Positions 44,290 through 56,093 of a stretch of DNA of 64,000 bases are shown here, piece after piece; position 1 is the stretch's first letter; every line of letters starts with the position of its first letter. The position numbers and the translations under genes are program-made. The DNA is taken from the NCBI GenBank assembly GCA_024760905.1, contig CM045731.1:55671001-55735000 (forward strand). The letters run 5' to 3'. The notes under the pieces were generated by a model, which did not search any database, was not told the DNA's origin, and was given only the letters and a program-made list of their open reading frames with translations. This DNA is from Plotosus lineatus. Its lineage: Eukaryota > Chordata > Actinopteri > Siluriformes > Plotosidae.

Positions 44290-45270
44290 GCAGTGGACCA
44301 GCAATCCCTACAGCAGTGTACCAGCAAGCTCTACACCAGTGTACCAGCATTGCCGACACCAGTGTACCAGCAATCCGACACCAGTGTACCAGCAATCCCG
44401 ACAGCAGTGTACCAACAATCCTGACTCCACTGTACAAACAATCCCGACACCAGTGGACCCAGCAATCCCAACAGCAGTGGACCAGCAATCCCTACAGCAG
44501 TGTACCAGCAAGCTCTACACCAGTGTACCAGCAATCCCGACACCAGTGTACCAGCAATCCCTACAGCAGTGTACCAACAATCCTGACTCCACTGTACAAA
44601 CAATCCCGACACCAGTGGACCAGCAATCCCAACAGCAGTGGACCAGCAATCCCTACAGCAGTGTACCAGCAAGCTCTACACCAGTGTACCAGCATTCCCG
44701 ACACCAGTGTACCAGCAATCCCGACACCAGTGTACCAGCAATCCCGACAGCAGTGTACCAACAATCCTGACTCCACTGTACAAACAATCCCGACACCAGT
44801 GGACCAGCAATCCCAACAGCAGTGGACCAGCAATCCCTACAGCAGTGTACCAGCAAGCTCTACACCAGTGTACCAGCAATCCCGACACCAGTGTACCAGC
44901 AATCCCTACAGCAGTGTACCAACAATCCTGACTCCACTGTACAAACAATCCCGACACCAGTGGACCAGCAATCCCAACAGCAGTGGACCAGCAATCCCTA
45001 CAGCAGTGTACCAGCAAGCTCTACACCAGTGTACCAGCATTCCCGACACCAGTGTACCAGCAATCCCGACACCAGTGTACCAGCAATCCCGACAGCAGTG
45101 TACCAACAATCCTGACTCCACTGTACAAACAATCCCGACACCAGTGGACCAGCAATCCCAACAGCAGTGGACCAGCAATCCCTACAGCAGTGTACCAGCA
45201 AACTCTACACCAGTGTACCAGCAATCCCGACACCAGTGTACCAGCAATCCCTACAGCAGTGTACCAACAA
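44290..45270 (+). repeat. 345-bp higher-order repeat, 3 copies
   Basis: Landmarks at 44,308, 44,653 and 44,998 are spaced by 345 bp. The matching cluster in the sister duplication (15.2-15.8 kb) has two copies, so this locus gained or kept one 345-bp period. The first copy carries several indels around 44,350-44,460. Confidence 0.87.
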
Positions 45271-46899
45271 TCCTGACACCAGTGTACAAACAATACCGAC
45301 AGCAGTGTCCCAGAAAGCCCTACACCAGTGTACCAGCAATCCCGACACCAGTGTACCAGCAATTCCTTCACCAGTCGACCAGTAATCATGACTGTTCCAA
45401 TCCGTCCACCAGTGTCCCAACAATCCCGACACCAGTGGACCAGCAGGCCCGACACCAGTGTACCAGCAATCCCGACACCAGTGTACCAGCAATCTCGACA
45501 CCAGTGTACCAGCAATCCCGACAGCAGTGTCCCGACAATCCCGACACCAGTGTACCAACAATCTCGACACCAGTGTACCAGCAATCCCGACAGCAGTGTC
45601 CCGACAAGCCCGACACCAGTGGACCAGCAATCTCGACACCAGTGGACCAGCAGGCCCGACACCAGTGTACCAGCAATCCCGACACCAGTGTACCAGCAAT
45701 TCCGACAGCAGTGTCCCAACAAGCCCGACACCAGTGTACCAGCAATCCCGACACCAGTGTACCAGCAAGCCCTACACCAGTGTACCAACAATCCCGACAC
45801 CAGTGTACCAGCAATCCCGACAGCAGTGTACCAACAATCCCGACACCAGTGTACCAGCAATCCCTACACCAGTGGACCAGCAATCCCTACAGCAGTGTAC
45901 CAACAATCCTGACACCACTGTACAAACAATCCCGACACCAGTGTACCAACAATCCCGACACCAGTGTACCAAACAATCCCGACACCAGTGTCCCAGCAAT
46001 CCCGACAGCAGTGTCCCAACAAGCCCTACACCAGTGGACCAGCAATCCCTACACCAGTGTCCCAGCAAGCCCTACACCAGTGTACCAGCAATCCCGACAC
46101 CAGTGTACCAGCAATCCCGACACCAGTGTACCAGCAATCCCGACAGCAGTGTACCAGCAATCCTGACTCCAGTGTACAAACAATCCCGACACCAGTGGAC
46201 CAACAATCCTTACACCAGTGTACCAACAATCCCTACACCAGTGTACCAGCAATCCCTACACCAGTGTACCAGCAATCCCGAAAGAAGTGTACAAACAATC
46301 CCGACACCAGTGTACCAGCAAGCCCTTCACCAGTGTCCCAACAAGCCCTACACCAGTGGACCAGCAATCCCGACACCAGTGTACCAACAATCCCGACAGC
46401 AGTGTACCACAACAATCCCTCCACCAGTGTACCAACAATCCCGAAACCAGTAGACCAACAATCCTGACTCCACTGTACAAACAATCCCGACAACAGTGTC
46501 CCAGCAAGCCCTACACCAGTGTACAAACAATCCCTACACCAGTGTACCAGCAATCCCTACAGCAGTGTACCAACAATCCTGACACCAGTGTCCCAACAAT
46601 CCCGACACCAGTGGACCAGCAATCCCGACACCAGTGTCCCAGCAATCCCTACACCAGTGTCCCAGCAAGCCCTACACCAGTGTACCAGCAATCCCGACAC
46701 CAGTGGACCAACAATCCTGACACCAGTGTACCAGCAATCCCGACAGCAGTGTACCAGCAATCCCTACAGCAGTGTACCAGCAATGTCGACACCAGTGTAC
46801 CACAAATCCCTACACCAGTGTACAAACAATCCCGACACCAGTGTACCAGCAATCCCTACACCAGTGTACCAACAATCCCTGACACCAGTGTCCCAGTCT

Positions 46900-47780
46900 C
46901 AACTCTACACCAGTGTACCAGCAATCCCGACTCCAGTGTCCCAGCAAGCCCGACACCAGTGTACCAGCAATCCCAACACCAGTGGACCAGCAATCCACAC
47001 AGCAGTGTACCAACAATCCCGACACCAGTGTACAAACAATCCCGACACCAGTGTACCAGCAATCCCGACAGCAGTGTACCAACAATCCTGACTCCACTGG
47101 ACAAACAATCCCGACACCAGTGGACCAGCAATCCCTACAACAGTGTACCAGCAATCCCTACACCAGTGTACCAGCAATCCCTACACCAGTGTACCAACAA
47201 TCCTTACACCAGTGTACAAACAATGCCGACACCAGTGTACCAGCAATCCCTACACCAGTGTACCAGCAATCCCGACACCAGTGTACCAACAATCCCTCCA
47301 GCAGTGGACCAAAAATCCCTACAGCAGTGGACCAGCAATCCCTACACCAGTGTACCAACAATCCCGAAACAAATGTCCCAACAATTCCTTCACCAGTCTA
47401 CCAGTAATCATGACTGTTCCAATCCCTCCACCAGTGTCCCAGCAATCCCGACAGCAGTGTCCCAACAAGCCCTACACCAGTGGACCAGCAATCCCTACAC
47501 CAGTGTACCAGCAATCCCGACACCAGTGTACCAGCAATCACGACAGCAGTGTACCAACAATCCTGACTCCACTGTACACAAACAATCCCGACACCAGTGG
47601 ACCAGCAATCCCGACAACAGTGTACCAACAATCCCTACACCAGTCTACCAGCAATCCCTACAGTAGTGTCCCAACAATCCTTACACCAGTGTAACAACAA
47701 TCCCGAAACAAGAGCCCCAACAATTCCTTCACCAGTCTACCAGTAATCATGACTGTTCCAATCCCGACACCAGTGTACCA
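46900..47780 (+). repeat. edge-type segment duplicated at 53.1-54.0 kb
   Basis: Aligns with about 53,110-53,990 at an offset of 6,213; the landmarks 47,398 and 53,611 match, as do 47,405 and 53,617 (one base off). It includes two interrupter units about 340 bp apart and an unusual GAAACAAGAGCCCC unit. It shows that even the divergent part of the array has exchanged multi-unit segments. Confidence 0.85.
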
Positions 47781-50699
47781 GCAATCCCGACAGCAGTGGA
47801 CCAACAATCCCGAAACCAGTCGACCAACTATCCTGACTCCACTGTACAAACAATCCCGACACCAGTGGACCAGCAATCCCAACAGCAGTGGACCAGCAAT
47901 CCCTACAGCAGTGTACCAGCAAGCTCTACACCAGTGTACCAGCAATCCCGACACCAGTGTACAAACAATACCGACAGCAGTGTCCCAGAAAGCCCTACAC
48001 CAGTGTACCAGCAATCCCGACACCAGTGTCCCAGCAAGCCCTACACCAGTGTACCAGCAATCCCGACACCAGTGGACCAGCAGGCCCGACACCAGTGTAC
48101 CAGCAATCCCGACAGCAGTGTACCAACAATCCTGACTCCACTGTACAAACAATCCCGACACCAGTGGACCACCAATCCCGACACCAGTGTACCAACAATC
48201 CCGACACCAGTGTCCCAGCAAGCCCTACACCAGTGTACCAGCAATCCCGACACCAGTGGACCAGCAGGCCCGACACCAGTGTACCAGCAATCCCGACAGC
48301 AGTGTACCAACAATCCTGACTCCACTGTACAAACAATCCCGACACCAGTGGACCACCAATCCCGACACCAGTGTACCAGCAATCCCTACAGCAGTGTACC
48401 AACAATCCTGACACCAGTGTACAAACAATACCGACAGCAGTGTCCCAGAAAGCCCTACACCAGTGTACCAGCAATCCCGACACCAGTGTACCAGCAATTC
48501 CTTCACCAGTCGACCAGTAATCATGACTGTTCCAATCCGTCCACCAGTGTCCCAACAATCCCGACACCAGTGGACCAGCAGGCCCGACACCAGTGTACCA
48601 GCAATCCCGACACCAGTGTACCAGCAATCTCGACACCAGTGTACCAGCAATCCCGACAGCAGTGTCCCGACAAGCCCGACACCAGTGTACCAACAATCTC
48701 GACACCAGTGTACCAGCAATCCCGACAGCAGTGTCCCGACAAGCCCGACACCAGTGGACCAGCAATCTCGACACCAGTGGACCAGCAGGCCCGACACCAG
48801 TGTACCAGCAATCCCGACACCAGTGTACCAGCAATTCCGACAGCAGTGTACCAACAATCCTTACTCCACTGTACAAACAATCCCTACAACAGTGTCCCAA
48901 CAAGCCCTACACCAGTGTACAAACAATGCCGACACCAGTGTCCCAGCAATCCCGACAGCAGTGTACCAACAATCCTGACACCACTGTATAAACAATCCCG
49001 ACACCAGTGGACCAACAATCCCTACAACAGTGTCCCAACAAGCACTACACCAGTGGACGAGCAATCCCTACACCATTGTCTGAGAAAGCCCGACACCAGT
49101 GTCCCAGCAATCCCGACAGCAGTGTCCCGACAAGCCCGACACCAGTGTCCCAGCAAGCCCTACACCAGTGTACCAGCAATACCGACACCAGTGGACCAGC
49201 AGGCCCGACACCAGTGTACCAGCAATCCCGACAGCAGTGTACCAACAATCCTGACTCCACTGTACAAACAATCCCGACACGAGTAGACCACCAATCCCGA
49301 CACCAGTGTAGAAACAATCCCTACAACAGTGTCCCAACAAGCCCTACACCAGTGTACAAACAATGCCGACACCAGTGTACCAGCAATCCCTACAGCAGTG
49401 TCCGAGCAATCCCGACACCAGTGTACCAACAATCTCGACAGCAGTGTACCAGCAATCCCGACAGCAGTGTCCCGACAAGCCCGACACCAGTGGACCAGCA
49501 ATCTCGACACCAGTGGACCAGCAGGCCCGACACCAGTGTACCAGCAATCCCGACACCAGTGTACCAGCAATTCCGACAGCAGTGTACCAACAATCCTTAC
49601 TCCACTGTACAAACAATCCCTACAACAGTGTCCCAACAAGCCCTACACCAGTGTACAAACAATGCCGACACCAGTGTACCAGCAATCCCGACAGCAGTGT
49701 CCCGACAAGCCCGACACCAGTGGACCAGCAATCTCGACACCAGTGGACCAGCAGGCCCGACACCAGTGTACCAGCAATCCCGACACCAGTGTACCAGCAA
49801 TCCCGACAGCAGTGTACCAACAATCCTAACTCCACTGTACAAACAATCCCGACACCAGTGGACCACCAATCCCGACACCAGTGTACCAACAATCCCGAAA
49901 CCAGTCGACCAACTGTCCTGACTCCACTATACAAACAATCCCGACACCAGTAGACCAGCAAGCCCTTCAACAGTGTCCCAACAAGCCCTACACCAGTGGA
50001 CCAGCAATCCCGACACCAGTGTACCAACAATCCCGACACCGGTGTACCACAACAATCCCTCCACCTGTGTACCAACAATCCCGAAACCAGTAGACCAACA
50101 ATCCTGACTCCACTGTACAAACAATCCCAACAACAGTGTCCCAACAAGCCCTACACCAGTGTACAAACAATGCCGACACCAGTGTACCAGCAATCCCGAC
50201 AGCAGTGTCCCGACAAGCCCGACACCAGTGGACCAGCAATCTCGACACCAGTGGACCAGCAGGCCCGACACCAGTGTACCAGCAATCCCGACAGCAGTGT
50301 ACCAACAATCCTGACTCCACTGTACAAACAATCCCGACACCAGTGGACCAGCAATCCCAACAGCAGTGGACCAGCAATCCCTACAGCAGTGTACCAGCAA
50401 GCTCTACACCAGTGTACCAGCAATCCCGACACCAGTGTACCAGCAATCCCTACAGCAGTGTACCAACAATCCTGACTCCACTGTACAAACAATCCCGACA
50501 CCAGTGGACCACCAATCCCGACAGCAGTGTACCAACAATCCTGACTCCACTGTACAAACAATCCCGACACCAGTGTCCCAGCAAGCCCGACACCAGTGTA
50601 CCAGCAATCCCGACACCAGTGTACCAGCAATCCCGACAGCAGTGTACCAACAATCCTGACTCCACTGTACAAACAATCCCGACACCAGTGGACCAGCAA

Positions 50700-51510
50700 T
50701 CCCAACAGCAGTGGACCAGCAATCCCTACAGCAGTGTACCAGCAAGCTCTACACCAGTGTACCAGCAATCCCGACACCAGTGTACCAGCAATCCCTACAG
50801 CAGTGTACCAACAATCCTGACTCCACTGTACAAACAATCCCGACACCAGTGGACCAGCAATCCCAACAGCAGTGGACCAGCAATCCCTACAGCAGTGTAC
50901 CAGCAAGCTCTACACCAGTGTACCAGCATTCCCGACACCAGTGTACCAGCAATCCCGACACCAGTGTACCAGCAATCCCGACAGCAGTGTACCAACAATC
51001 CTGACTCCACTGTACAAACAATCCCGACACCAGTGGACCAGCAATCCCAACAGCAGTGGACCAGCAATCCCTACAGCAGTGTACCAGCAAGCTCTACACC
51101 AGTGTACCAGCAATCCCGACACCAGTGTACCAGCAATCCCTACAGCAGTGTACCAACAATCCTGACTCCACTGTACAAACAATCCCGACACCAGTGGACC
51201 AGCAATCCCAACAGCAGTGGACCAGCAATCCCTACAGCAGTGTACCAGCAAGCTCTACACCAGTGTACCAGCATTCCCGACACCAGTGTACCAGCAATCC
51301 CGACACCAGTGTACCAGCAATCCCGACAGCAGTGTACCAACAATCCTGACTCCACTGTACAAACAATCCCGACACCAGTGGACCAGCAATCCCAACAGCA
51401 GTGGACCAGCAATCCCTACAGCAGTGTACCAGCAAACTCTACACCAGTGTACCAGCAATCCCGACACCAGTGTACCAGCAATCCCTACAGCAGTGTACCA
51501 ACAATCCTGA
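50700..51510 (+). repeat. 345-bp higher-order repeat cluster
   Basis: Landmarks at 50,887 and 51,232 are 345 bp apart, preceded by a partial period from about 50,700. The same CAAACTC end-marker follows near 51,430. Comparable two-copy clusters occur at 3.9-4.5, 11.9-12.5 and 36.7-37.4 kb. Confidence 0.85.
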
Positions 51511-51959
51511 CACCAGTGTACAAACAATACCGACAGCAGTGTCCCAGAAAGCCCTACACCAGTGTACCAGCAATCCCGACACCAGTGTACCAGCAATTCC
51601 TTCACCAGTCGACCAGTAATCATGACTGTTCCAATCCGTCCACCAGTGTCCCAACAATCCCGACACCAGTGGACCAGCAGGCCCGACACCAGTGTACCAG
51701 CAATCCCGACACCAGTGTACCAGCAATCTCGACACCAGTGTACCAGCAATCCCGACAGCAGTGTCCCGACAAGCCCGACACCAGTGTACCAACAATCTCG
51801 ACACCAGTGTACCAGCAATCCCGACAGCAGTGTCCCGACAAGCCCGACACCAGTGGACCAGCAATCTCGACACCAGTGGACCAGCAGGCCCGACACCAGT
51901 GTACCAGCAATCCCGACACCAGTGTACCAGCAATTCCGACAGCAGTGTCCCAACAAGCC

Positions 51960-54900
51960 CAACACCAGTGTCCCAGCAATCTCGACACCAGTGTACCAGC
52001 AATCCCGACAGCAGTGTACCAACAATCCCAACACCAGTGTACCAGCAATCCCTCCAGCGGTTTACCAACAATCCGTAATGCAGAGTACCAGCAATTCCTA
52101 CACCAGTGGACAAGCCATCCCTACAGCAGTGTACCAACAATCCCGAAACAACTGTCCCAACAATTACTTCACCAGTCTACCAGTAATCATGACTGTTCCA
52201 ATCCCTCCACCAGTGTCCCAGCAATCCCGACAGCAGTGTCCCAACAAGCCCTACACCAGTGGACTAGCAATCTCTACACCAGTGTCCCAGCAAGCCCTAC
52301 ACCAGTGTACCAGCAATCCCGACACCAGTGTACCAGCAATCCCGACAGCAGTGTCCCACAGCAATCCCTGCAGCAGTGTACCAGCAATCCCTACAGCAGT
52401 GTACAAACAATCCCCACACCAGTGTTCCAACAATCCTTACATTAGTGTACCAGAAATCCCTACAGCAGTGTACCAGCAATCCCTACACCAGTGTACCAGC
52501 AATCCCGAAAGAAGCGTACCAGAAATCCCTAAAGCAGTGTACCAATCCCTCCACCAGTGTCCCACCAAGCCCTCCACCAGTGGACCAGCAATCCCTCCAC
52601 CAGTGTACCAGCAATCCCGACAGCAGTGGACCAACAATCCCTTCACCAGTGTACCAACAAGCCCGAAACCAGTAGACCAGAAATCCCCAATACAGTGTAC
52701 CAATCCCGACACCAGTGTCCCAGCAAGCCCTACATCAGTGTACCAGGAATCCCTACAGCAGTGTACCACCAATCCCTACACTCGTGTACCAACAATCCTT
52801 ACACCAGTGTCCCAACAATCCCGACACCAGTGGACCAGCAATCCCGACACTAGTGTCTCAGCAATACCTACACCAGTGTCCCAGCAAACCCTACAACAGT
52901 GTACCAGCAATCCCTATACTCGTGGACCAACAATCCCCACACCAGTGTACCAGCCTTCCCTACAGCAGTCTACCAGCAATCCCTACAGCAGTGTACCAGC
53001 AATGTCGAAAGCAGTGTACCACAAATCCCTACAGCAGTGTACAAACAATCTCCACACCAGTGTACCAGCAATCCCTACACCAGTGTACCAACAATCCCTA
53101 CTTCAGTGTCTCAATCCCTTCACCAGTGTACCAGCAATCTCTACTCCAGTGTCCCAGCAAGCCCTACACCAGTGTACTCGCAATCCCAACACTAGTGGAC
53201 CAACAATCCACACAGCCGTGTACCAACAATCCCTACATCAGTGTACAAACAATCCCGACACCAGTGTCCCAGCAATCCCGACAGCAGTGTACCAACAATC
53301 CTGACTCCACTGGACAAACAATCCCGACACCAGTGGACCAGCAATCCCTACAACAGTGTACCAACAATCCCTACACCAGTGTACCAGCAATCCCTACAGT
53401 AGTGTACCAACAATCCTTACACCAGTGTACAAACGATGCCGACACCAGTGTACCAGCAATCCCTACACCAGTGTCCGAGCAATCCCGACACCAATGTACC
53501 AACAATCCCTCCAGCAGTGGACCAAAAATCCCTACAGCAGTGGACCAGCAATCCCTACAGCAGTGTAACAACAATCCCGAAACAAATGTCCCAACAATTC
53601 CTTCACCAGTCTACCAGTAATCATGACTGTTCCAATCCCTCCACCAGTGTCCCCGCAATCCCGACAGCAGTGTCCCAACAAGCCCTCCACCAGTGGACCA
53701 GCAATCTCTACACCAGTGTCCGAGCAATCCCGACACCAGTGTACCAGCAATCACGACAGCAGTGTACCAACAATCCTGACTCCACTGTACACAAACAATC
53801 CCGACACCAGTGGACCAGCAATCCCGACAACAGTGTACCAACAATCCCTACACCAGTCTACCAGCAATCCCTACAGTAGTGTCCCAACAATCCTTACACC
53901 AGTGTAACAACAATCCCGAAACAAGAGCCCCAACAATTCCTTCACCAGTCTACCAGTAATCATGACTGTTCCAATCCCGACACCAGTGTCCCAGCAATCC
54001 CGACAGCAGTGTACAAACAATCCCGACACCAGTGGACCAGCAATCCCTACAACAGTGTACCAACAATCCCTACACCAGTGTACCAGCAATCCCGACAGCA
54101 GTGTACCACCAATCCCTACACTAGTGGACCAGCAGTCCATACACCAGTGTACCAGCAATCCCTACAGCAGGGTCCCAACAATCCCTACACCAGTGTACCA
54201 CAGTAATCCCTACAGCAGTGTCCCAGCAAGCCCTACCCCAGTGTACCACAGCAATCCCTACAGCAGTGTACCAACAATCCCTTCACCAGTGTCCCCACAA
54301 TCCCGAAACCAGTGTACCAGAAATCCCTAAAGCAGTGTACCAATCCCTACACCAGTGTACCAGGAATCCCTACAGCAGTGTACCAACAATCCCTTCACCA
54401 GTGTCCCAACAATCCCGAAACCAGTGTACCAGAAATCCCTAGTGTACCAATCCCTACACCAGTGTACCAGCAATCCCGACAGCAGTGTACCAGCAATCCT
54501 TACAGTAATGTACCAACCATCCCTACACCAGTGTACCAGCAATCCCTCCACCAGTGTACCAACAATCCCTTCACCAGTGTACCAGCAATCTCTACACCAG
54601 TGTCCCAGCAAGCCCTACACCAGTGTACCAGCAATCCCGACAGCAATGTACCACCAATCCCTACACTAGTGGACCAACAATCCATACACCAGTGTACCAG
54701 CAATCCCTACAGCAGGGTACCAACAATCCCTACACCAGTGTACCACAGTAATCCCTACAGCAGTGTCTCAGCAAGCCCTACACCAGTGTACCACAGCAAT
54801 CCCTACAGCAGTGTACCAACAATACCGACACCAGTGTACCAACAATCCCTACAGCAGTGTACCAGCAATCCCTACACCGGTGTTCCAGCAATCCCTACAG

Positions 54901-56000
54901 CAGTGTACCAACATTCCTTACAGCAGGGTACCAACAATCCCTACACCAGTGTACCACAGCAATCCCTAGAGCAGTGTCCCAGCAATCCCTGCACCAGTGT
55001 ACCACAGCAATCCCTACAGCAGTGTACCAACAATACCTACACCAGTGTACCAACAATCCTTAAAGCAGTGTACCAGCAATACCGACACCGGTGTACCAGC
55101 AATCCCTACAGCAGTGTACCAACAATCCCTACAGCAGGGTACCAACAATTCCTACAGCAGTGTACGAACAATCCCTTAACCAGTGTACCAACAATTCCGA
55201 CCTAAGTCTCCCAGCAATCCATACAGCAGTGTACCAATACCTACACCAGTGTACAAGCAATCCGGACACCAGTGCACCAGCAATCCCTCCAGCAACATAC
55301 GAACAATCCCTACACCACTGTACAAACAATTCCGACAGTAGTGTACCAACAATCCCGAAACCAGTGTACCATCAATTCCTACACCAGTCTACAAGCAATC
55401 CCGACAGCAGTGTACCAATCCCGACACCAGTGTACAAGCAATCCATACACCAGTGTACCAGCAATCCCTTCAGCAGTTTACCAGCAATCCCTACAGCAGT
55501 GTACCAGCAATCCCTACACCAGTGTACCACAGCAATCTCTCCAGCAGTGTACCAGAAATCCCTACAGCAGTGTAGCAACAATCACTACACCAGTGTACCA
55601 GCAATCCCGACAGCAGTACCAGCAATCCCTACAGCAGGGTCCCAGCAATCCATACCCCAGTGTACCACAACAATCCCGACAGCAGTGTACCAAAATCCCT
55701 ACACCACTGTATCAGCAATCCCAACAGCAGTTTACCAACAATCCCTACACCAGTGTCCGAGCATTATCGAAAGCAGTGTACCAATCCCTACAGCAGTGTA
55801 CCAGCAATCCCTTCAACATTTTACCAGCAATCCCGACACCAGTGTACCAGCAATCCCTACAGCAGTGTACCACAGCAATCTCTACAGCAGTGTACCAGAA
55901 ATCCCTACAGCAGTGTAGCAACAATCACTACACCAGTGTACCAGCAATCCCTACAGCAGTGTACCAACAATCCCTACACCAGTGTACCAGCAATCCCGAT
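51960..56000 (+). repeat. 23-bp array, divergent right edge
   Basis: Units are mostly CCCTACACC or CCCTACAGC types with many private substitutions, truncated units and 25-bp units carrying GTACCACAG (for example around 54,200, 54,790, 54,955 and 55,525). The last recognisable unit starts at 55,991 and runs out into non-repeat sequence near 56,000. Divergence rising towards the edge is expected where unequal exchange no longer homogenises terminal units. Confidence 0.93.
53110..53990 (+). repeat. edge-type segment, second copy of 46.9-47.8 kb
   Basis: Partner of 46,900-47,780 at an offset of 6,213. Shared private variants such as GTAACAACAATCC followed by AACAAGAGCCCC (about 53,905-53,930) show duplication rather than parallel change. 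Confidence 0.85.
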
Positions 56001-56093
56001 ACAAGAATAATAAGAAGAGGCTATATACAGGGATCCCTTGCTACTTTGCGTTTCAATTCATGTGGCTTCAGTGCACTGCGTATTTTTTTCTAT
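56000..56093. other. short unique junction between the array and the LINE
   Basis: About 90 bp that is neither satellite nor recognisable LINE coding sequence: an AT-rich stretch with GAATAATAAG, a BamHI-type GGATCC, and a T-rich run ending in TTTTTTTC next to the LINE 3' end. No gene or regulatory site is visible. Confidence 0.6.

Larger units (their letters stand above)
36400..45390 (+). repeat. 23-bp array, near-identical second copy of 7.3-15.95 kb
   Basis: Matches 7,300-15,950 at an offset of 29,098. The offset falls to 29,097 after a one-base deletion near 39,105 (AATCCAAAACC against AATCCCGAAACC near 10,008). It rises by 345 in the last part because this copy has one extra 15-unit higher-order repeat near 44.3-45.0 kb. 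I saw only a few other differences, such as 40,758 (CCTGACTCC against CCTTACTCC) and 43,299 (GACATCAG against GACACCAG), plus a small cluster of indels at 44,350-44,460. Identity by eye is above 99%. Confidence 0.9.
45390..51960 (+). repeat. 23-bp array, mixed segment
   Basis: Clean blocks alternate with more variable ones. 45.4-47.8 kb is rich in CCCTACACC units and carries unusual variants (for example GAAAGAAGTG near 46,278 and GAAACAAATG near 47,363). 47.8-51.9 kb returns to standard composition, with stretches resembling 1.9-2.3, 8.3-9.2 and 20.9-21.6 kb, and includes 345-bp higher-order repeats at about 50.7-51.5 kb. Confidence 0.9.

Noticed and set aside
1..56000. CRISPR-like array (short regular repeats)
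   Set aside because: There are no unique spacers between repeats, the unit is contiguous, and the flanking elements are animal retrotransposons.
1..56000. CENP-B-box-like motif in the satellite (CGGG on the minus strand)
   Set aside because: Only the CGGG part is present; the required TTCG at the correct spacing is missing, so a centromeric role is not supported by sequence.
1..56000. Telomeric or subtelomeric identity
   Set aside because: No TTAGGG or CCCTAA arrays occur in the window; chromosomal position cannot be inferred.
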